From contig MU385710.1 in assembly GCA_022497155.1 (NCBI GenBank), positions 558,001 to 622,000 of the forward strand: DNA of 64,000 bases, written 5' to 3'. Numbering within the stretch: position 1 is the first letter of the stretch; each line of letters starts with the position of its first letter. Shown here in pieces: positions 1 to 11,365 of the stretch. A program made the translations under genes and the position numbers. Origin of the DNA: Whalleya microplaca. Lineage: Eukaryota; Ascomycota; Sordariomycetes; Xylariales; Xylariaceae. Below the pieces are notes generated by a model, which saw only the letters and a program-made list of their open reading frames with translations, was not told where the DNA came from and searched no databases.

Positions 1-2
1 GC

Positions 3-648
3 GAGATCGCCGGCTTGAAGATGCCGGATGTGAAGAAGAGACAGAAGACAGAGGCTGCTGCTGCTGCCGCTGCGTCTTCTAACGCCACGGCCGGGTCTAG
101 CGGCACTGGCAAAGCGACCGCGCAGAAAACAGCCGGACCAGATATCAGCAACATCAAAGTAGGGGGCGAGGAGACGGACTGTGTCCCAGTTTACGACACC
201 TGCGACGAGATCCGCAAGAAAATCAACGCGCATCTGAAGACACCGGGACTGACCGCATCCCAGTTCTGTAGAGATATCTACGCGCAGCTCAACCAACCTA
301 CTGGCAAGTGTTTTTAGTCTAAGCAGCTTGCCGATTTCCGCGGCAAGAAAGGCCCGCGAGCCGGATGTACGAGCCGGCTGTTTTACGCGGCCTATGTCTT
401 CTTCGAAAAGAAACGGCTTGCTGAGGGTAAGCCGAAGACTCAACACCGTCTCAACATGGAAGATGTCTACCAGGGTGGCTTTGACCTTGAGCATGATGGA
501 AGACATGGGTAAGTATCTCATTCCGTGCCTCGGTTCCATTTTCAAGTTCCTTACATCCATGGGGCCTTTGCTAAGATCAGACAGCGTTATCGTTATGGCT
601 GGTAGTACGCCGTACATGGATCAGTACGGTACTATTTCTACATATTAG
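3..648 (+). pseudogene. DUF7726-domain protein, 3' part, broken by an in-frame TAG
   Basis: The frame is already open at the window edge, so the 5' part lies outside. After a Lys/Ala-rich linker comes a block starting VPVYDTCDEIRKKI that I recognise as the fungal DUF7726 domain (function unknown). The frame hits TAG at 315-317 and then continues with the rest of the same domain (SKQLADFRGKKGP, then FYAAYVFFEKKRLAEGKP). A clean intron (donor GTAAGT at 509, acceptor AG ending at 575) restores frame to a last exon 576-648 containing AGSTPYMDQYG and a normal TAG stop. Everything except that one codon is intact. The domain normally has Gln before SKQL, so CAG to TAG is the simplest explanation, a CpA to TpA change as made by repeat-induced point mutation. 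A recent nonsense mutation or a sequencing error are the alternatives. Confidence 0.75.
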
Positions 649-910
649 TTCTGGGATAGCAAATGGTTGATTATGATCTGGGACTCTCGTGCATGCTTAA
701 CTTGGTCCCCTTTCCGGGGGTTATGGGGATGAAGGCATCGGCTTGGCGGATCAGGACTTGTACAAGGCTGGTGGCAACACCGTTGTAAATTGTAAAATTA
801 GTTCCTTAGCTGAATCAGTATTTATCCTTTATATCAATATCAACTCTCTGTCACTGCAGTCTACTTGATTATACAAGTATGTATTATCACAGATCCTCTA
901 GGTGCCATTC

Positions 911-977
911 CGAAGTGATGGGGAAGTGATAGGGAAATAATGGGGAAGTGATAGGGAAGTGATGGGGAAGTGATGGG
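911..977. repeat. Short tandem repeat, about six 10-11 bp units
   Basis: Units of the form GGGAAGTGAT followed by A or G recur about six times, with one diverged unit (GGGAAATAAT). It lies in non-coding sequence and looks like a minisatellite. Confidence 0.8.
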
Positions 978-1131
978 TATAGGTGAAGCCCCTAATCTGC
1001 TCAATATGATTACAGAAATCGTAGATTAGTCAAACCAGATAGAAGTAATTCGATATCTGGCTGTCTAATGTCAACTACGTCACGACATTAACGCCAAACC
1101 TATATTTCTCTAGATGTCTAGCACTGACCGT

Positions 1132-1299
1132 CTAATAGGACTCACCAATATGAGTAAGATCATCCCCCATTCCCCAGGGGAATTCCAGAATCTCGCCCTC
1201 CTCAAGACCATCGCATCGACCGCAGGCCTGCTGTGGTTCCCTGGCCTCGTCAAAGTCATATCCACAATTCCAACACCGAAAGCGCCACAGGTAACCCAT
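1132..1299 (-). CDS. Small zinc-ribbon-like reading frame, doubtful
   Basis: A reading frame of about 55 residues from the first ATG contains CWNCG and, 15 residues later, CGRC. Two CxxC pairs with that spacing could bind one zinc ion, as in short fungal zinc-ribbon proteins. There is no other domain, no clear promoter and no intron. The composition (Trp, Asp and Glu rich) is more protein-like than neighbouring frames. It may be a real small gene, an exon of a larger one, or a relic. I do not recognise it. Confidence 0.25.
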   Translation of the reverse strand: MGYLWRFRCWNCGYDFDEAREPQQACGRCDGLEEGEILEFPWGMGDDLTHIGESY

Positions 1300-1668
1300 T
1301 GATTTCGCCCAAGCATCATTCAATGTGCTTCAATACGAACATGGAAATTTAAGGAAGATATCCGATTGATGCACCTTGCTGCTATTTCGCTATCTCGACA
1401 TATCCTGTAATATGATGACCATTTTGATCACGAGTATCAAGCTTTTCTAGGCGGTTCAGTCTAACAGCCTGTCAAGTCACGGCTTGTGGTAGTGTGTATC
1501 TCGCCATATTGGCATGGAGCTATATCATGGGGTGCTCCCTCACAATCTGAACCCCAAAACTGACCAGCCATAACTTCGTTCTATCCCAAGAGTCCATAGT
1601 AACTTTATCGCTATACCTTGGGTTAGGGTCTCTTCAATCCATCCTTGACTTGATTATCCTAATAGGGC

Positions 1669-2747
1669 TTAGATACTAAGCGAAGAGACATTCTTATGCA
1701 GAATAGCCAGCACCTCGTCCCATGTTTCGTGATAGAGCTCCCTACCACGGTCGCTGGCAAGCAACTTGCTTGGACTGAGACTCAAGTCAGCTCTATTGCC
1801 AAGTAATGTTGATATCTTAGCTTGACTTACGCTGTGTATTCATCATTCGACCAGAGCTTACCAACGCTGTCGGGGCCAAGTGTAGTGGCACTGACCAACG
1901 AACGGCTCCCCTCCTCTGCCGTTCGCGCAAATAGTGCGTGGAAAGGGGCCGTAAGCACGTGAGACATGAAAGAAAAGTTGCGTCCGAGGTCTGTCTTACA
2001 CAGCCGAGGACAGGCAGCGTTGATAATAATCGGGTTCGCATCTCCGCTACAGCGCTCCGCGATCCCCTGCATCACGAATAGTGCCGCAAGTTTGACCAGT
2101 GAGTACTGGGTACGGTCAACGAATTTCGAAGGGTTGTTGATACGCTGGACTAGCGTCTCTCCCTCGGATAGCCAATCTGACTGAACGTCTACATATCCGA
2201 TGCTGTTGACAAAACATAGATGGGGAGGGGATGCCGATGTTGCAGCTGTTTCGCGTAGCTTGGGTAGAAGAAGCAGGGCCATTAACGCCGTCGATAGCAC
2301 GTTGACCTGTAGCGCGATCTCGTACCCGTCTGGACTGGAGCTGAATTTTGGCGTACAGAGACCAGCATTGAGGAGAACGACGTCAAGCCGGGGCACTTGC
2401 GCGTTAAGCGTTTCGCAGAACTGTTGCACAGAACTGAATGTACTTAGATCAACCACCATAACGCTGATGCTGTCGCTAGAACACCCCGTTTCACGTAGGA
2501 TTGAGGCTTTTGCCGCATCGCCTTTCTCAGCGGATCGAACGGCGAGGATAAGGTGCGAAGTTTTGAGCGCGGCATATTTGAGTGCTGCCTGGAACCCTAG
2601 TCCTGTGTTGGCGCCGGTAACGAGGACTGTCTTCCCGTGAAATGAATCTGTTGGATTTGCTGGTGGGTTCTTCACAGACCACCACACCTCCCGGAAGCCT
2701 GTTGGATTTCCCCTGGGTTGGTCGTCGCGTGTCTGTATGGAAGACAT
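1669..2747 (-). CDS. Short-chain dehydrogenase/reductase (SDR), two exons
   Basis: NAD(P)-dependent oxidoreductase of the classical SDR type, about 340 residues; substrate unknown. The cofactor motif TGANTGLG follows the leader SFHGKTVLV, the NAG motif is in LLNAGL, and the catalytic pair is in YSLVK. The frame reads upstream of 2747 only through non-ATG codons, so I start at the ATG that gives MSSIQTR. Exon 1 is 2747-1831 and exon 2 is 1774-1669. The 56-bp intron has donor GTAAGT, branch-like GCTGAC and acceptor CAG. It splits the YTA/PSKLL junction and exon 2 adds RGRELYHETWDEVL, the usual end of fungal SDRs of this group. No lesion is seen. The family resembles retinol-dehydrogenase-like SDRs common in fungal secondary metabolism, but there is no cluster immediately around it. 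Confidence 0.85.
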
Positions 2748-4656
2748 ATCGAAGGATGAAGGTGTGCTTGACTGAGTAGCGATGACGGGAAGCAACTGTC
2801 CGTCTCTTATATCTCTGCACAGGCTCCCATCTGAAGATTCTCACTCGCGTCCGCATTTCGCATAGGTACGTCTGCAGATTCGTAACCATCTCAACACTGG
2901 AAGCATAATCGCAATGAATATCAGGCCTGTACCGAGCCATCAACACGTGTACGCGACGTAGAGTTGTTACAGCTCGACCAGTTCTGAGCCTTCTTACTGG
3001 GTGAGCCTAGCAGCCCTAGCCAGTCGCTCGGTACTCGCTACTCATTCTTTACCGTTCCTGGCCAAGCTGTCAGAATTGAACAAGTCCTATTGGTTGCTGT
3101 GGTTGCGCGCTAATGATGCGGGGAGAAAGACCCACCGAATCCGAGTCCGCAGAAGAACCCATGTAGACCGAAGGCCGGCTGTTGTATCTACCGCAGTAGG
3201 CATACATATTGCTTCTAAATACATCGTTGAACCGGCCAAAGATATACGGTACACTATACTTAGGATAGTCGGCAGAAGGAGTCAATACTCGCACAAGTGT
3301 TTGATTGAGCTGACCATCGCTCTCCCCTGGTTGATCGGGACCTAGGAACGTTTAGCTGCGTACCTACGGAGTACTTGCTGCATATATAATTTATGTCCAG
3401 CCAGCTCTTCAGTACCGTAGGAAGACAAGTCCTGTGCTTCCCTTTACATTTTTAAGAATCGTATTAGCGTTTGGGCTATTCATTCCACAAAATATGTAGG
3501 AGCATTGAAGAAAAGGAACGAGTTGTTGTTGATTACTACGTATGTCTAATGAATTACAACTAGGTACTGCGTACGCAACTGGGCTAAATGGTGCGCCGTC
3601 TGACGCACAGACCATACACACCTCATTCACCCAGTTACCCAGCCCTGCCAGCCTGCCCAGCTGCCCAGCTGCCCAGCTGAATATTGACATTCCAATTTCG
3701 GAACCTTCCATGCCTCCATTTCCCGCTTTCTTTTGATTTCATCATAGTGACTTGGGTATAAACTGACGAGCGATGTTGTCGATTTATCTTACCTGCATTA
3801 TAATCAGTTTACCTAAAAAGTTTGATTACCCTCTTCATGAGTGGGGTTTTCTAACCATGGACGCTGTGGCGGCGGGATCCGAAGTGTAAAGAAACATATG
3901 GGACTGCAGAGGTATTTTTAAGGTTATTTCTATTTTTGGAACATTCAGATCTCCGCCAGGATTCAAGGAGCTTCGTGATACCTAGTGTTCAACGTCAGGA
4001 ATCGACCATGCCCTATCTCGTGAGATTGAAGAGAAGGTGTTGTATTTATTAATTGAAGGATACCAGTTATCATTGTCTAGACCAGATCGTAAGTTAGCTC
4101 AATCAATTGAAGAAAGTATGAAACTATCTCATAATTAAGCATTTCCGAGCAGTACTCGGACGTGCATGAGCAGATGAATGCTCTACCAGCATAAGAAACC
4201 GGGCCACATGACTCTCGAGATCTAGCAATGGTGTGTTCCATACGGTAAAAGTAAAAATATTCCATCAGCAGACACAATTGCGGCTGTGTCGGCATTTTTC
4301 TCATGCTCATCCTATTTGTCTCACAGGCCCGCCTGTTCGTACAGGATAGAAAAGGCTTGTCTGGAACTAGCCGTTTCTAATTAAGCCCATACTGCCCGTA
4401 ACAGAAGCCTTTGACATATGTAGAACACACCCAAGCTAGTCATGAAAGAAGATTAGTTGCAGTGCTTACGGACATCGATGAATCTGATTGCATGGATCTA
4501 AGTGGGGAGTTATGGGACTTATGGGACCAGCTATGGAGTCCTTAGAATTGGCGGGAGCAACGACATTCAAGGTGCGGAATTAGCCATGAAAACTGATGAT
4601 ATATTTGGCGTACTAGCGTAGTACGCCATGTAACATTATTATAAGATAGATGAAAT
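2748..4656. other. Intergenic spacer, nothing recognised
   Basis: About 1.9 kb between the start of the SDR and the TATA box of the GH43 gene. It has short open frames on both strands but none with a recognisable motif or splice-supported extension. A small CCCAGCTG direct repeat lies near 3656-3680. Confidence 0.6.
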
Positions 4657-4664
4657 TATATAAA
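4657..4664 (+). promoter_or_regulatory. TATA box of the GH43 gene
   Basis: TATATAAA lies 78 bp before the GH43 start codon, a normal fungal core-promoter distance. Confidence 0.5.
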
Positions 4665-4742
4665 GATGCAAAGAGTAAATGCATAGAGTCAAATCCAACT
4701 GAACTTAGCCAAAGGACGACAGCTAACCAAAGGGAATACAAG

Positions 4743-5843
4743 ATGCAGCTCTCGTTCCTCGTTACCCTGGCTGTTGGCGCATGTGCCGCCGTCGTTCAAC
4801 AGACACAGGAGAGCAGCCTGGCCGAAATCACCCCGAGGGCTGTGAAAGCGCCATATATCTTTTCCACATTCACCGGCAAGAATCAGCAGAAGAAGAACGA
4901 GGAGACATGGCTTCACATATACACTTCGGATAACGGCATCAATTTTGCAGAGTATGCTATGAATGCGTATAAACCTGCCAAGGGCCTTATACGTGACCCT
5001 AGTATCATTAAAGAAGGCGATACATATTACATCGTCCACACGACGGGCTGGAGCGGGAGCACCTTCGCTGTGATCAAGAGCAAAGATCTGAAGAACTGGA
5101 CACCTGTGAGCACGGTGGAAACGAAAGTGAAAGATGTAAAGAAAGTCTGGGCGCCGGTATGCCATATCCCGTCTGATTGAACATAATATTATGAGAGAAT
5201 CAAATTGCTAAGTTCGAATATGTCATATAGGAGTGGTTCAGGGACGTGGATGACAAGATTTACGTAATCGTGTCTATTAAGACGAAGAAGGAGAACTTTG
5301 CGCCATATATTTACACAGTACAGGGAGATCTGGGTTCCTTCAACGATGGGGAGAAGCTGAATGTGTACAATTACGGGAACGGCGTCGGCCAGCCGCATAT
5401 TGACATGTTCGTCATATACAACCCGGACGACAAGGAGACACCATACCACGCATTCATGAAGAACGAGGAAGAGAAGCACATCGAACATCTCACCTCCAAG
5501 ACTATCAAGGGCCAGTGGAACTATGTTCAAACCAACAACAAATTAGGCTTTGGAAAACGGGAAGGACCAGCGGTGAGTCCTCGTGGCGATTTGAGAGAGA
5601 CGACGTATTCTGACAGACCTTTTCTTAGTTGACTAAGCTACCTGACGGCCAATGGATCATGTGGGCGGATAACTACAGTGGTAATTTCCTTTGGTCCACG
5701 AGGTAAGGACCTTGCGGCTATAACCGTGTTTTCGCGTGCTGACAAAAGACGATACTAGTAACGACCTTTGGAACTGGTCGAGCTCGAATAATATGCCTTC
5801 TCACAACAAGAAGTTCCGACACGGCACAGTTATAAGGCAATAA
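4743..5843 (+). CDS. Secreted glycoside hydrolase family 43 enzyme, four exons
   Basis: Predicted secreted arabinosidase/xylosidase-type hydrolase acting on plant hemicellulose side chains; the exact substrate is not readable. Exons 4743-5156, 5231-5572, 5629-5702 and 5759-5843 join in frame to 304 residues. Residues 1-18 (MQLSFLVTLAVGACAAVV) form a signal peptide. GH43 signature positions are visible: RDPSII (Asp85, likely base), HIDMF (Asp197, likely pKa modulator) and REGPA (Glu249, likely acid). WAPEWF spans intron 1 and RHGTVI lies near the C-terminus. The third intron uses the acceptor in ATACTAG rather than the nearer AAAAG, because only the former keeps frame and gives SNDLWNWS, the expected blade motif. 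No lesion. The catalytic assignments are inference from family motifs. Confidence 0.87.
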
Positions 5844-6133
5844 TTCCTAGGTGTAATGGCGCAATGGCAGGCGCCGTATGGAAATGAATAAACCATAATT
5901 GATAATTGAAATGTGTACAATTTAGCAATTATATTCCTGCCAAATTTGACCTCCGAGTATCTCTGAATAATGTTCCTATATGTTCATGAGCGAGTGATTC
6001 AACAAGTTGGATTCATGAAATCCTTGTGGGAGTTACGCCGGATTAAGAAATAGTGATTAAGGAGAGGGTTGCCATATTGCTCTAATCCTTACGAGTCCAC
6101 TGCTCAGTAATGCCTGATCACCTCTTAGTTACT

Positions 6134-7540
6134 TTAGCAGGAGGCCACGATCTGTTTCTCGATCATGTGGACGGCATCCAAATCAAGGTTATCCTGTCGG
6201 ATCCTCAACGCTCGCTGTTTATATGTCGGATTGCTGAGAATCTCCTCCACGCCTTTGTAGATAGCCTCAGGAGTCGGCCTCTGTGTCCGCAAGTTGACGG
6301 CGAAGCCTGCATACTCGCCTCGGCTCGAGGTTTCTAACTTGTCTTCGCTTTCGCCCGCCATCACCATCGGCACCCCATTGACGGCCCCATGCACGAAGCT
6401 TCCATAGCCGCCATTGGTGATGAAGATGTCTGCGTATCGCAGAATGGCATCGTATGGGAAGTAGTCGATGACGCGTGTGTTTGGCGGGATCTCGATCTCT
6501 GCAGGAAATGACGCGCCCTTTACGCCGAGAATGATGATCAGGAGAACATCTGTTCGTTTTGCGAGAGCGTTGATGGTAGGGAGCAGAAGTTCGGTGTGGT
6601 CGGGGTTGATCGTGCCCTGCGAGATGGGAATGGTCTTTTTCTTGTCAGTCGAGTCGGTAGGCAGAGCTGCGTTCGTAGTGATCTCCGACCACCAAGATGG
6701 GAAGACGAAACCAGGATCGACGGGTCTAGGTGGCAGAGCTCCTGCATAACGAATCGATAGAGGCAGATCACTACGAGGGTAGTCCATGCTCGGGCTACAC
6801 AGCTGAAAGAGAACGTCATAACTGCCGAAGTAGGTATCAAGAAGATTCGTTTGAGGTTCCGAGGTGCAGGCGAGGTCCTTCAACGTCTGACGTAGGATGG
6901 AATGACAACCTTCCAAGGGACCACTAGACATTAGCTGGTTAAGTAATCTGTTCCTGGCTCGTCCCGACTCGGTCGAATCCGGCAGCAAGCCGGGGCCAAA
7001 CGGGGCCGTGTCAATACTGCTCACGAAAAGTGGTATTACATTGAGAACGAGGACCTCCGGAAATTTTGTGTAGCCCTTAGGAAGAGGCGCACCGAAGCGG
7101 AACGCCAAGATGGCTAAAGAGAATGTCTCGGCTGCAATGACAACTCGGCGTCCCGGATCGCGCTCGTGTATCATTTCCAACAGCGACCTCATTCTAGCTG
7201 TTCGCGGCCGTATAGAGGCGAGAAATAGATTCTCCTGGTCCCACACCACCCTCGGTAATCCCACTGGCACCTTCTGTCGCGCTTCCTCCGAGCCAGGAGG
7301 GAAGAAAGGCGAGCATTCATACCATTCGGCGCCTATCTTCTCAACACTCGCCTTGAATTCAGGAGACGTCATGAAGATGATCTCGTAACCTCGTAGAATA
7401 AACTCGCGCGCTAGTTGCAAGACTGGGCCGGTGTGCCCCGATATTGGCGCAGCAGTGAAAACTAGCAACGGGAGATTCTCAGTAACCCGAGCCCCAGACA
7501 TCACCAGGGGCGCCATGTCTTGCCCTTGATTGGCAGCCAT
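6134..7540 (-). CDS. Family 1 glycosyltransferase (UDP-sugar transferase)
   Basis: Single-exon protein of 468 residues. It probably transfers a sugar from a UDP-sugar to a small acceptor such as a sterol, polyketide or xenobiotic, in the cytosol. The N-terminal part has the GT-B start LLVFTAAPISGHTGPV, where the His is the position of the usual catalytic base. The C-terminal part has ISQGTINPDH (the SxGT-type motif) and the sugar-nucleotide motif ITNGGYGSFVHGAVNGVPMV. The frame is open upstream through TTG codons, but the first ATG with good context gives MAANQGQD. It is not next to a biosynthetic core gene; the nearest neighbours are the GH43 gene and the catalase. Acceptor unknown. No lesion. 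Confidence 0.85.
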   Translation of the reverse strand: MAANQGQDMAPLVMSGARVTENLPLLVFTAAPISGHTGPVLQLAREFILRGYEIIFMTSPEFKASVEKIGAEWYECSPFFPPGSEEARQKVPVGLPRVVWDQENLFLASIRPRTARMRSLLEMIHERDPGRRVVIAAETFSLAILAFRFGAPLPKGYTKFPEVLVLNVIPLFVSSIDTAPFGPGLLPDSTESGRARNRLLNQLMSSGPLEGCHSILRQTLKDLACTSEPQTNLLDTYFGSYDVLFQLCSPSMDYPRSDLPLSIRYAGALPPRPVDPGFVFPSWWSEITTNAALPTDSTDKKKTIPISQGTINPDHTELLLPTINALAKRTDVLLIIILGVKGASFPAEIEIPPNTRVIDYFPYDAILRYADIFITNGGYGSFVHGAVNGVPMVMAGESEDKLETSSRGEYAGFAVNLRTQRPTPEAIYKGVEEILSNPTYKQRALRIRQDNLDLDAVHMIEKQIVASC

Positions 7541-9085
7541 TCTAGCGGTTTCAACAAGAAGGATGTGATAGGTATAGATTCTGTTGGGAATACCACTGGG
7601 ACGAGGGGCGTAAGGAAGTAGAGGGATTGGGTTCGTTCTAAATACTCGAGAAAATGTATGGTGGTATAGGTAGCCATAGCCTTGGATATCTGCCAAGAGA
7701 ATTAGATAATCTCAAGTAAGGGCTGACTGAATAATCAGTTGGTAATACAGCTGAACAGGCGATGCCCCCACGGGTCATATTTAGAATGTCGTGAGAAACC
7801 TCACCGAAGATAGACAGTGTAGTATTATTGACTTGGAATAGCCAATCAATAGACGCCGTCTTTGTGGTTGGTCATTTTCGATGATACCTTGCCCACAAGG
7901 GATCAATGTATCATTCTTATAGGCAGGCTGACGGCCAGTGATGCGAATCCTTCCGAATTGGTGTTGACTAATGCAACAGCTAAGCAGACCGCAAGGGCGG
8001 TCTGCATAGTTGCGGCGTAGCTAAGGTATTAGGCTTCATTTGGTTCGAAGTTGGGTTCGTAATTGTCCTGGCCACACAAGATTCGTGATATCGTGGGGGC
8101 GAAATTCGGTGTTGAACATAGGCTCTGTGTAAGTTTGTTGATCATTGGAAGAGGCTGAAGAGTCCGAAGCTAATGAACTAGACTAGAGATTAGCTGCGGC
8201 TAAGTAGAGATTAGGTTAGCTTGAATCTTGACAAGTGCTGGTGTAGGACGGGACGGTAGCTGGGTTACCCCTGTGGTTGAATTTGTCGATCTTAGGGGTA
8301 AGGACTGGCTCAGAACAAGCGTCACGATTCTTCGTCTATCTTGTAGATATGTTGATTATTCTGAGGACAACCTGTTAGCCTCTCGTAACGAAACGATGTT
8401 GTTTGGTTACCTCGTAGGCTCGTCACATGACAACAAGCCACATCGTGAGCAATCGTATACCTATATCTCCAGGCCATCCCTATCTTCAGACAGCTGTGCC
8501 ACAAGGCAACCAGGTCTCGTTAGATCAGTAGTCCAACCTAATTCGTGTCTGGGATACTGTTGCCTATGAGGAGGAGTAGGGGAAGATGTATGTAAGAAGA
8601 TAATGTTTTGTATATTCAGGCCAAACCTGACATTCCCACAAAAGGTACAACTTCTGCGCATAACTACATGCCACAACGTCTGACCTGCTGCTCCCTAGCA
8701 AGCCACAGATGCGCAAACTTACTGCAGGTGATATCTTAAGTATAGTAGCACGTGGCGTATATTGTAACCATGTTATTGGTAACCAGTCAAAGTCGCGTAG
8801 CTTTACGCGTAGGCTACGCGTATATCTCCTTATTGTTCGATCAGCCACGTGGAGTGTGGCTTTTCTAGAACACGTTATTGTTACCGCTCTGCCATAGTCG
8901 GATCAGTGGCTTTACGGATGAGCAGTTCGATAGGTCTCGACAACTTAACTGGTTATGAATACGATGTTAATATTCCACAGCAACAGGCTACGCGTTAACG
9001 CTTAATATCACTATTGAAAGAATTAGCCTCTATAAGTACAATAGTTACTTCTGCCCCTTGATCATCGTCACTGACGAACTCCCGC
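7541..9085. other. Intergenic spacer with palindromes
   Basis: About 1.5 kb between the glycosyltransferase start and the catalase stop. No gene is recognised on either strand. The centre holds tight palindromes around 8794-8822, and GGCTACGCGTTAACGC near 8986 repeats part of them. Confidence 0.6.
8794..8822. repeat. Overlapping short-loop palindromes
   Basis: CGCGTA, a 4-nt spacer and TACGCG form one perfect hairpin. It overlaps TACGCGTA, spacer GGC and TACGCGTA, a second inverted repeat made of two self-complementary octamers. Could be a transposon fossil or a protein-binding palindrome. Confidence 0.7.
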
Positions 9086-11365
9086 TTAGTAGGCAACCTG
9101 CGAACTCAACCCAGCCAACTCCCGCTCGAAGTTCCTATGTTGCGAAATCTGGTACCAGAACTTCTCCAAAAACCCGACACCCTCCCTTGCGATCACGACC
9201 TTCTCGCTGAAGCTGCCCGGCGAAACCTTTCCCACCGTAACGACGCCGTACGACTCCACCGCCTCGCCGTCCGTCGAGACCCGGATCTCTGGCAACGCGA
9301 ATGCCAGCTTGAACAGCCCGACAGCCTCCCCAGTCCCCCCGATGGCCTTGAGGTGTCCGAACGCCTCGCGGCACCAGTGGAGGGCCCGACCGCTCTTCGA
9401 GAGCGCCCTGATCGATTCTGCACCGCCGGGCACGAACACCGCGTCGAACATCGTGGACCGCATACCCTCGAGGTGGTGATCGGGCTGGACGCCCTGGCCG
9501 GGGGTCCTGGAGGCCCCGGCAGCAAAGACTTCGGATCGGCGGGGGGCCAGGGTGAAAGGTAAGGCGCCGGAGGCTTTGATAGCGGACTTGACGGCGCTAT
9601 AGGCGTGCTCGTCGAAGCCATCAGCTACAAGGATGGCAATTCGACGGCTCGCAATGGTTGGTGTGAGTGCTGGGAACTCGGTCTGGCTAAGCTTGCTCGC
9701 CTTCTTCCCGTGATTCTGCCTTGTCTGCTTCTCGGGCCGCTTGCCTCCGACCATCTCAGCCACGGTTTGAGCAAGGCCTAGGTCGATCTCCGCGAGACGC
9801 TGCGACATACGCTCATACACGATGGGGTCATCGCAGTGGTCCAATTCGAACGAGAAGGCTGCAGCGAGGTGAGTCTTCTCGGGCTCGGATAAACTGTTGT
9901 AGAATAGCTGGGCCTGATTGTAGTGCTCTCTGAACTTGGCGCTCTTGGTCCGCACCTTGATACCGTTGACTTTGGCCTGGATTTCTGGATATGCGCCCTC
10001 TGATGCGGCTGCGGGCGGCCGTACGTCGAATCTGTTCGGCCAGTAGTTGACGCTACCCTTACTTATAGTGTGCCGTCCTTGACCGTCACGATTGAAGTTC
10101 ATAACAGGACAAACGGGCTTGTTAATGGGCAACTCCTGCCAGTTAATACCGAGGCGAGATAACTGAGTATCGAAGTAGCTGAAACTGCGTCCTTGGAGGA
10201 GAGGATCATCGGAATGACCAATTCCAGGAACCATGTGCGCTGTACAGAAGGCAACCTGCTCCGTCTGGGGGAAATACTCGTCGACGTTTCGGTTAAGCTC
10301 TAGCTCGCCAATGTACCGAACGGGGACGAGGTCCTCCGGCCATAGCTTGGTAGGATCGAGAATATCGAAGTCAAAGTCATGTTCCTGAGACTCGGGTATC
10401 GTTTGAATGCCGAACTTCCACTTCGGATACGCTCCATTCTCGATGGCTTCCCACAAATCCTTGCGATGGAAATCGGGATCCTGACCAGCTAGCTTCAGGG
10501 CTTCGTCCCAAACGAACGAATGTACACCGAGCTCGGGCCTGAAATGAAACTTGACGAAGTGGCGTTCGCCTTCTCTGTTAACGAGAGTGAAGGTGTTGAC
10601 ACCGAATCCTTGCATCATTCGATACGAGCGAGGGATAGCCCGATCCGACATCGTCCACATGTACATATGGGTGGCTTCTGGGTGCAGATAGACGAAGTCC
10701 CAGAAGTTGTTGTGTGCTGACTGGCCCTGTGGAACCTCATTATGCGGCTCAGGCTTGACTGCGTGAACGACATCAGGGAACTTGATGGCATCCTGGATGA
10801 AGAAGACAGGAATATTGTTCCCAACAATGTCCCAATTGCCCTCCTGGGTGTAAAACTTCACGGCGAAGCCACGAACATCCCGTACAGTGTCCGCACTACC
10901 GCGGGAGCCCTGTACCGTAGAAAACCGAACGAAGACGGGCGTTTCAAGGGATGTGTCTGTCAGAACCCCGGCCGATGTCACGTCCTCGGCACTCTCAAAT
11001 AATCGAAAAGTACCAAAAGCACCGGCACCGCGAGCATGAACTACTCGCTCTGGTATCCGTTCGTGGTCGAATCGGTGGATCTGCGAGTGTTAGGTACCCT
11101 AGCAGCTTAGAAAGACGATGGGCATAGGACGAACCTTTTCTCTAGCAAAAGAATCCTCCAGAAGCATTGGTCCCGTCTGGTCATCGTTGGCTATCCTCAA
11201 CCACTCGTCTGTGTTCGCCTGCTTCACTCCAAAATCCGTAGTAATTCGATCCTGCTCAGACACTGTCTGACTGACGCCATTGAGTTGGGAGATTTTGCCC
11301 CCACTGTCTCCGCCAACCATGTTCTTGACTCTGTCAACGACCTCGGGGATGTAGTTTGATGGCAT
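9086..11365 (-). CDS. Large-subunit catalase with C-terminal DJ-1/GATase-like domain
   Basis: Monofunctional haem catalase that dismutates hydrogen peroxide; fungal clade-2 large-subunit type, 741 residues. Exon 1 is 11365-11135 and exon 2 is 11080-9086. The 54-bp intron (donor GTTCGT, acceptor CAG) splits [23 protein letters not shown]. Catalytic His92 is in VVHARG, the distal Asn in VGNNIPVFF and the proximal haem tyrosine in [10 protein letters not shown]. From about residue 550 a flavodoxin-like domain begins with [13 protein letters not shown] and includes VFVPGG, the class-I glutamine-amidotransferase/DJ-1-like tail typical of this clade. There is no signal peptide at MPSNYIPEV, so a cytosolic, CAT-1/CatA-like enzyme is more likely than the secreted CAT-3 type. 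No lesion. Confidence 0.93.

Larger units (their letters stand above)
649..1668. other. Intergenic spacer, no confident gene
   Basis: Between the DUF7726 pseudogene and the SDR stop codon I see no convincing gene. It holds a short GGGAAGTGAT-type tandem repeat and one small cysteine-bearing reading frame on the minus strand, both listed separately. Confidence 0.6.

Noticed and set aside
2748..2795. Sixteen-residue N-terminal extension of the first SDR
   Set aside because: Begins with TTG; the ATG at 2747 gives a normal SDR N-terminus.
7541..7696. N-terminal extension of the glycosyltransferase
   Set aside because: Open only through a TTG start and not part of the GT-B fold; the ATG at 7540 is the better start.
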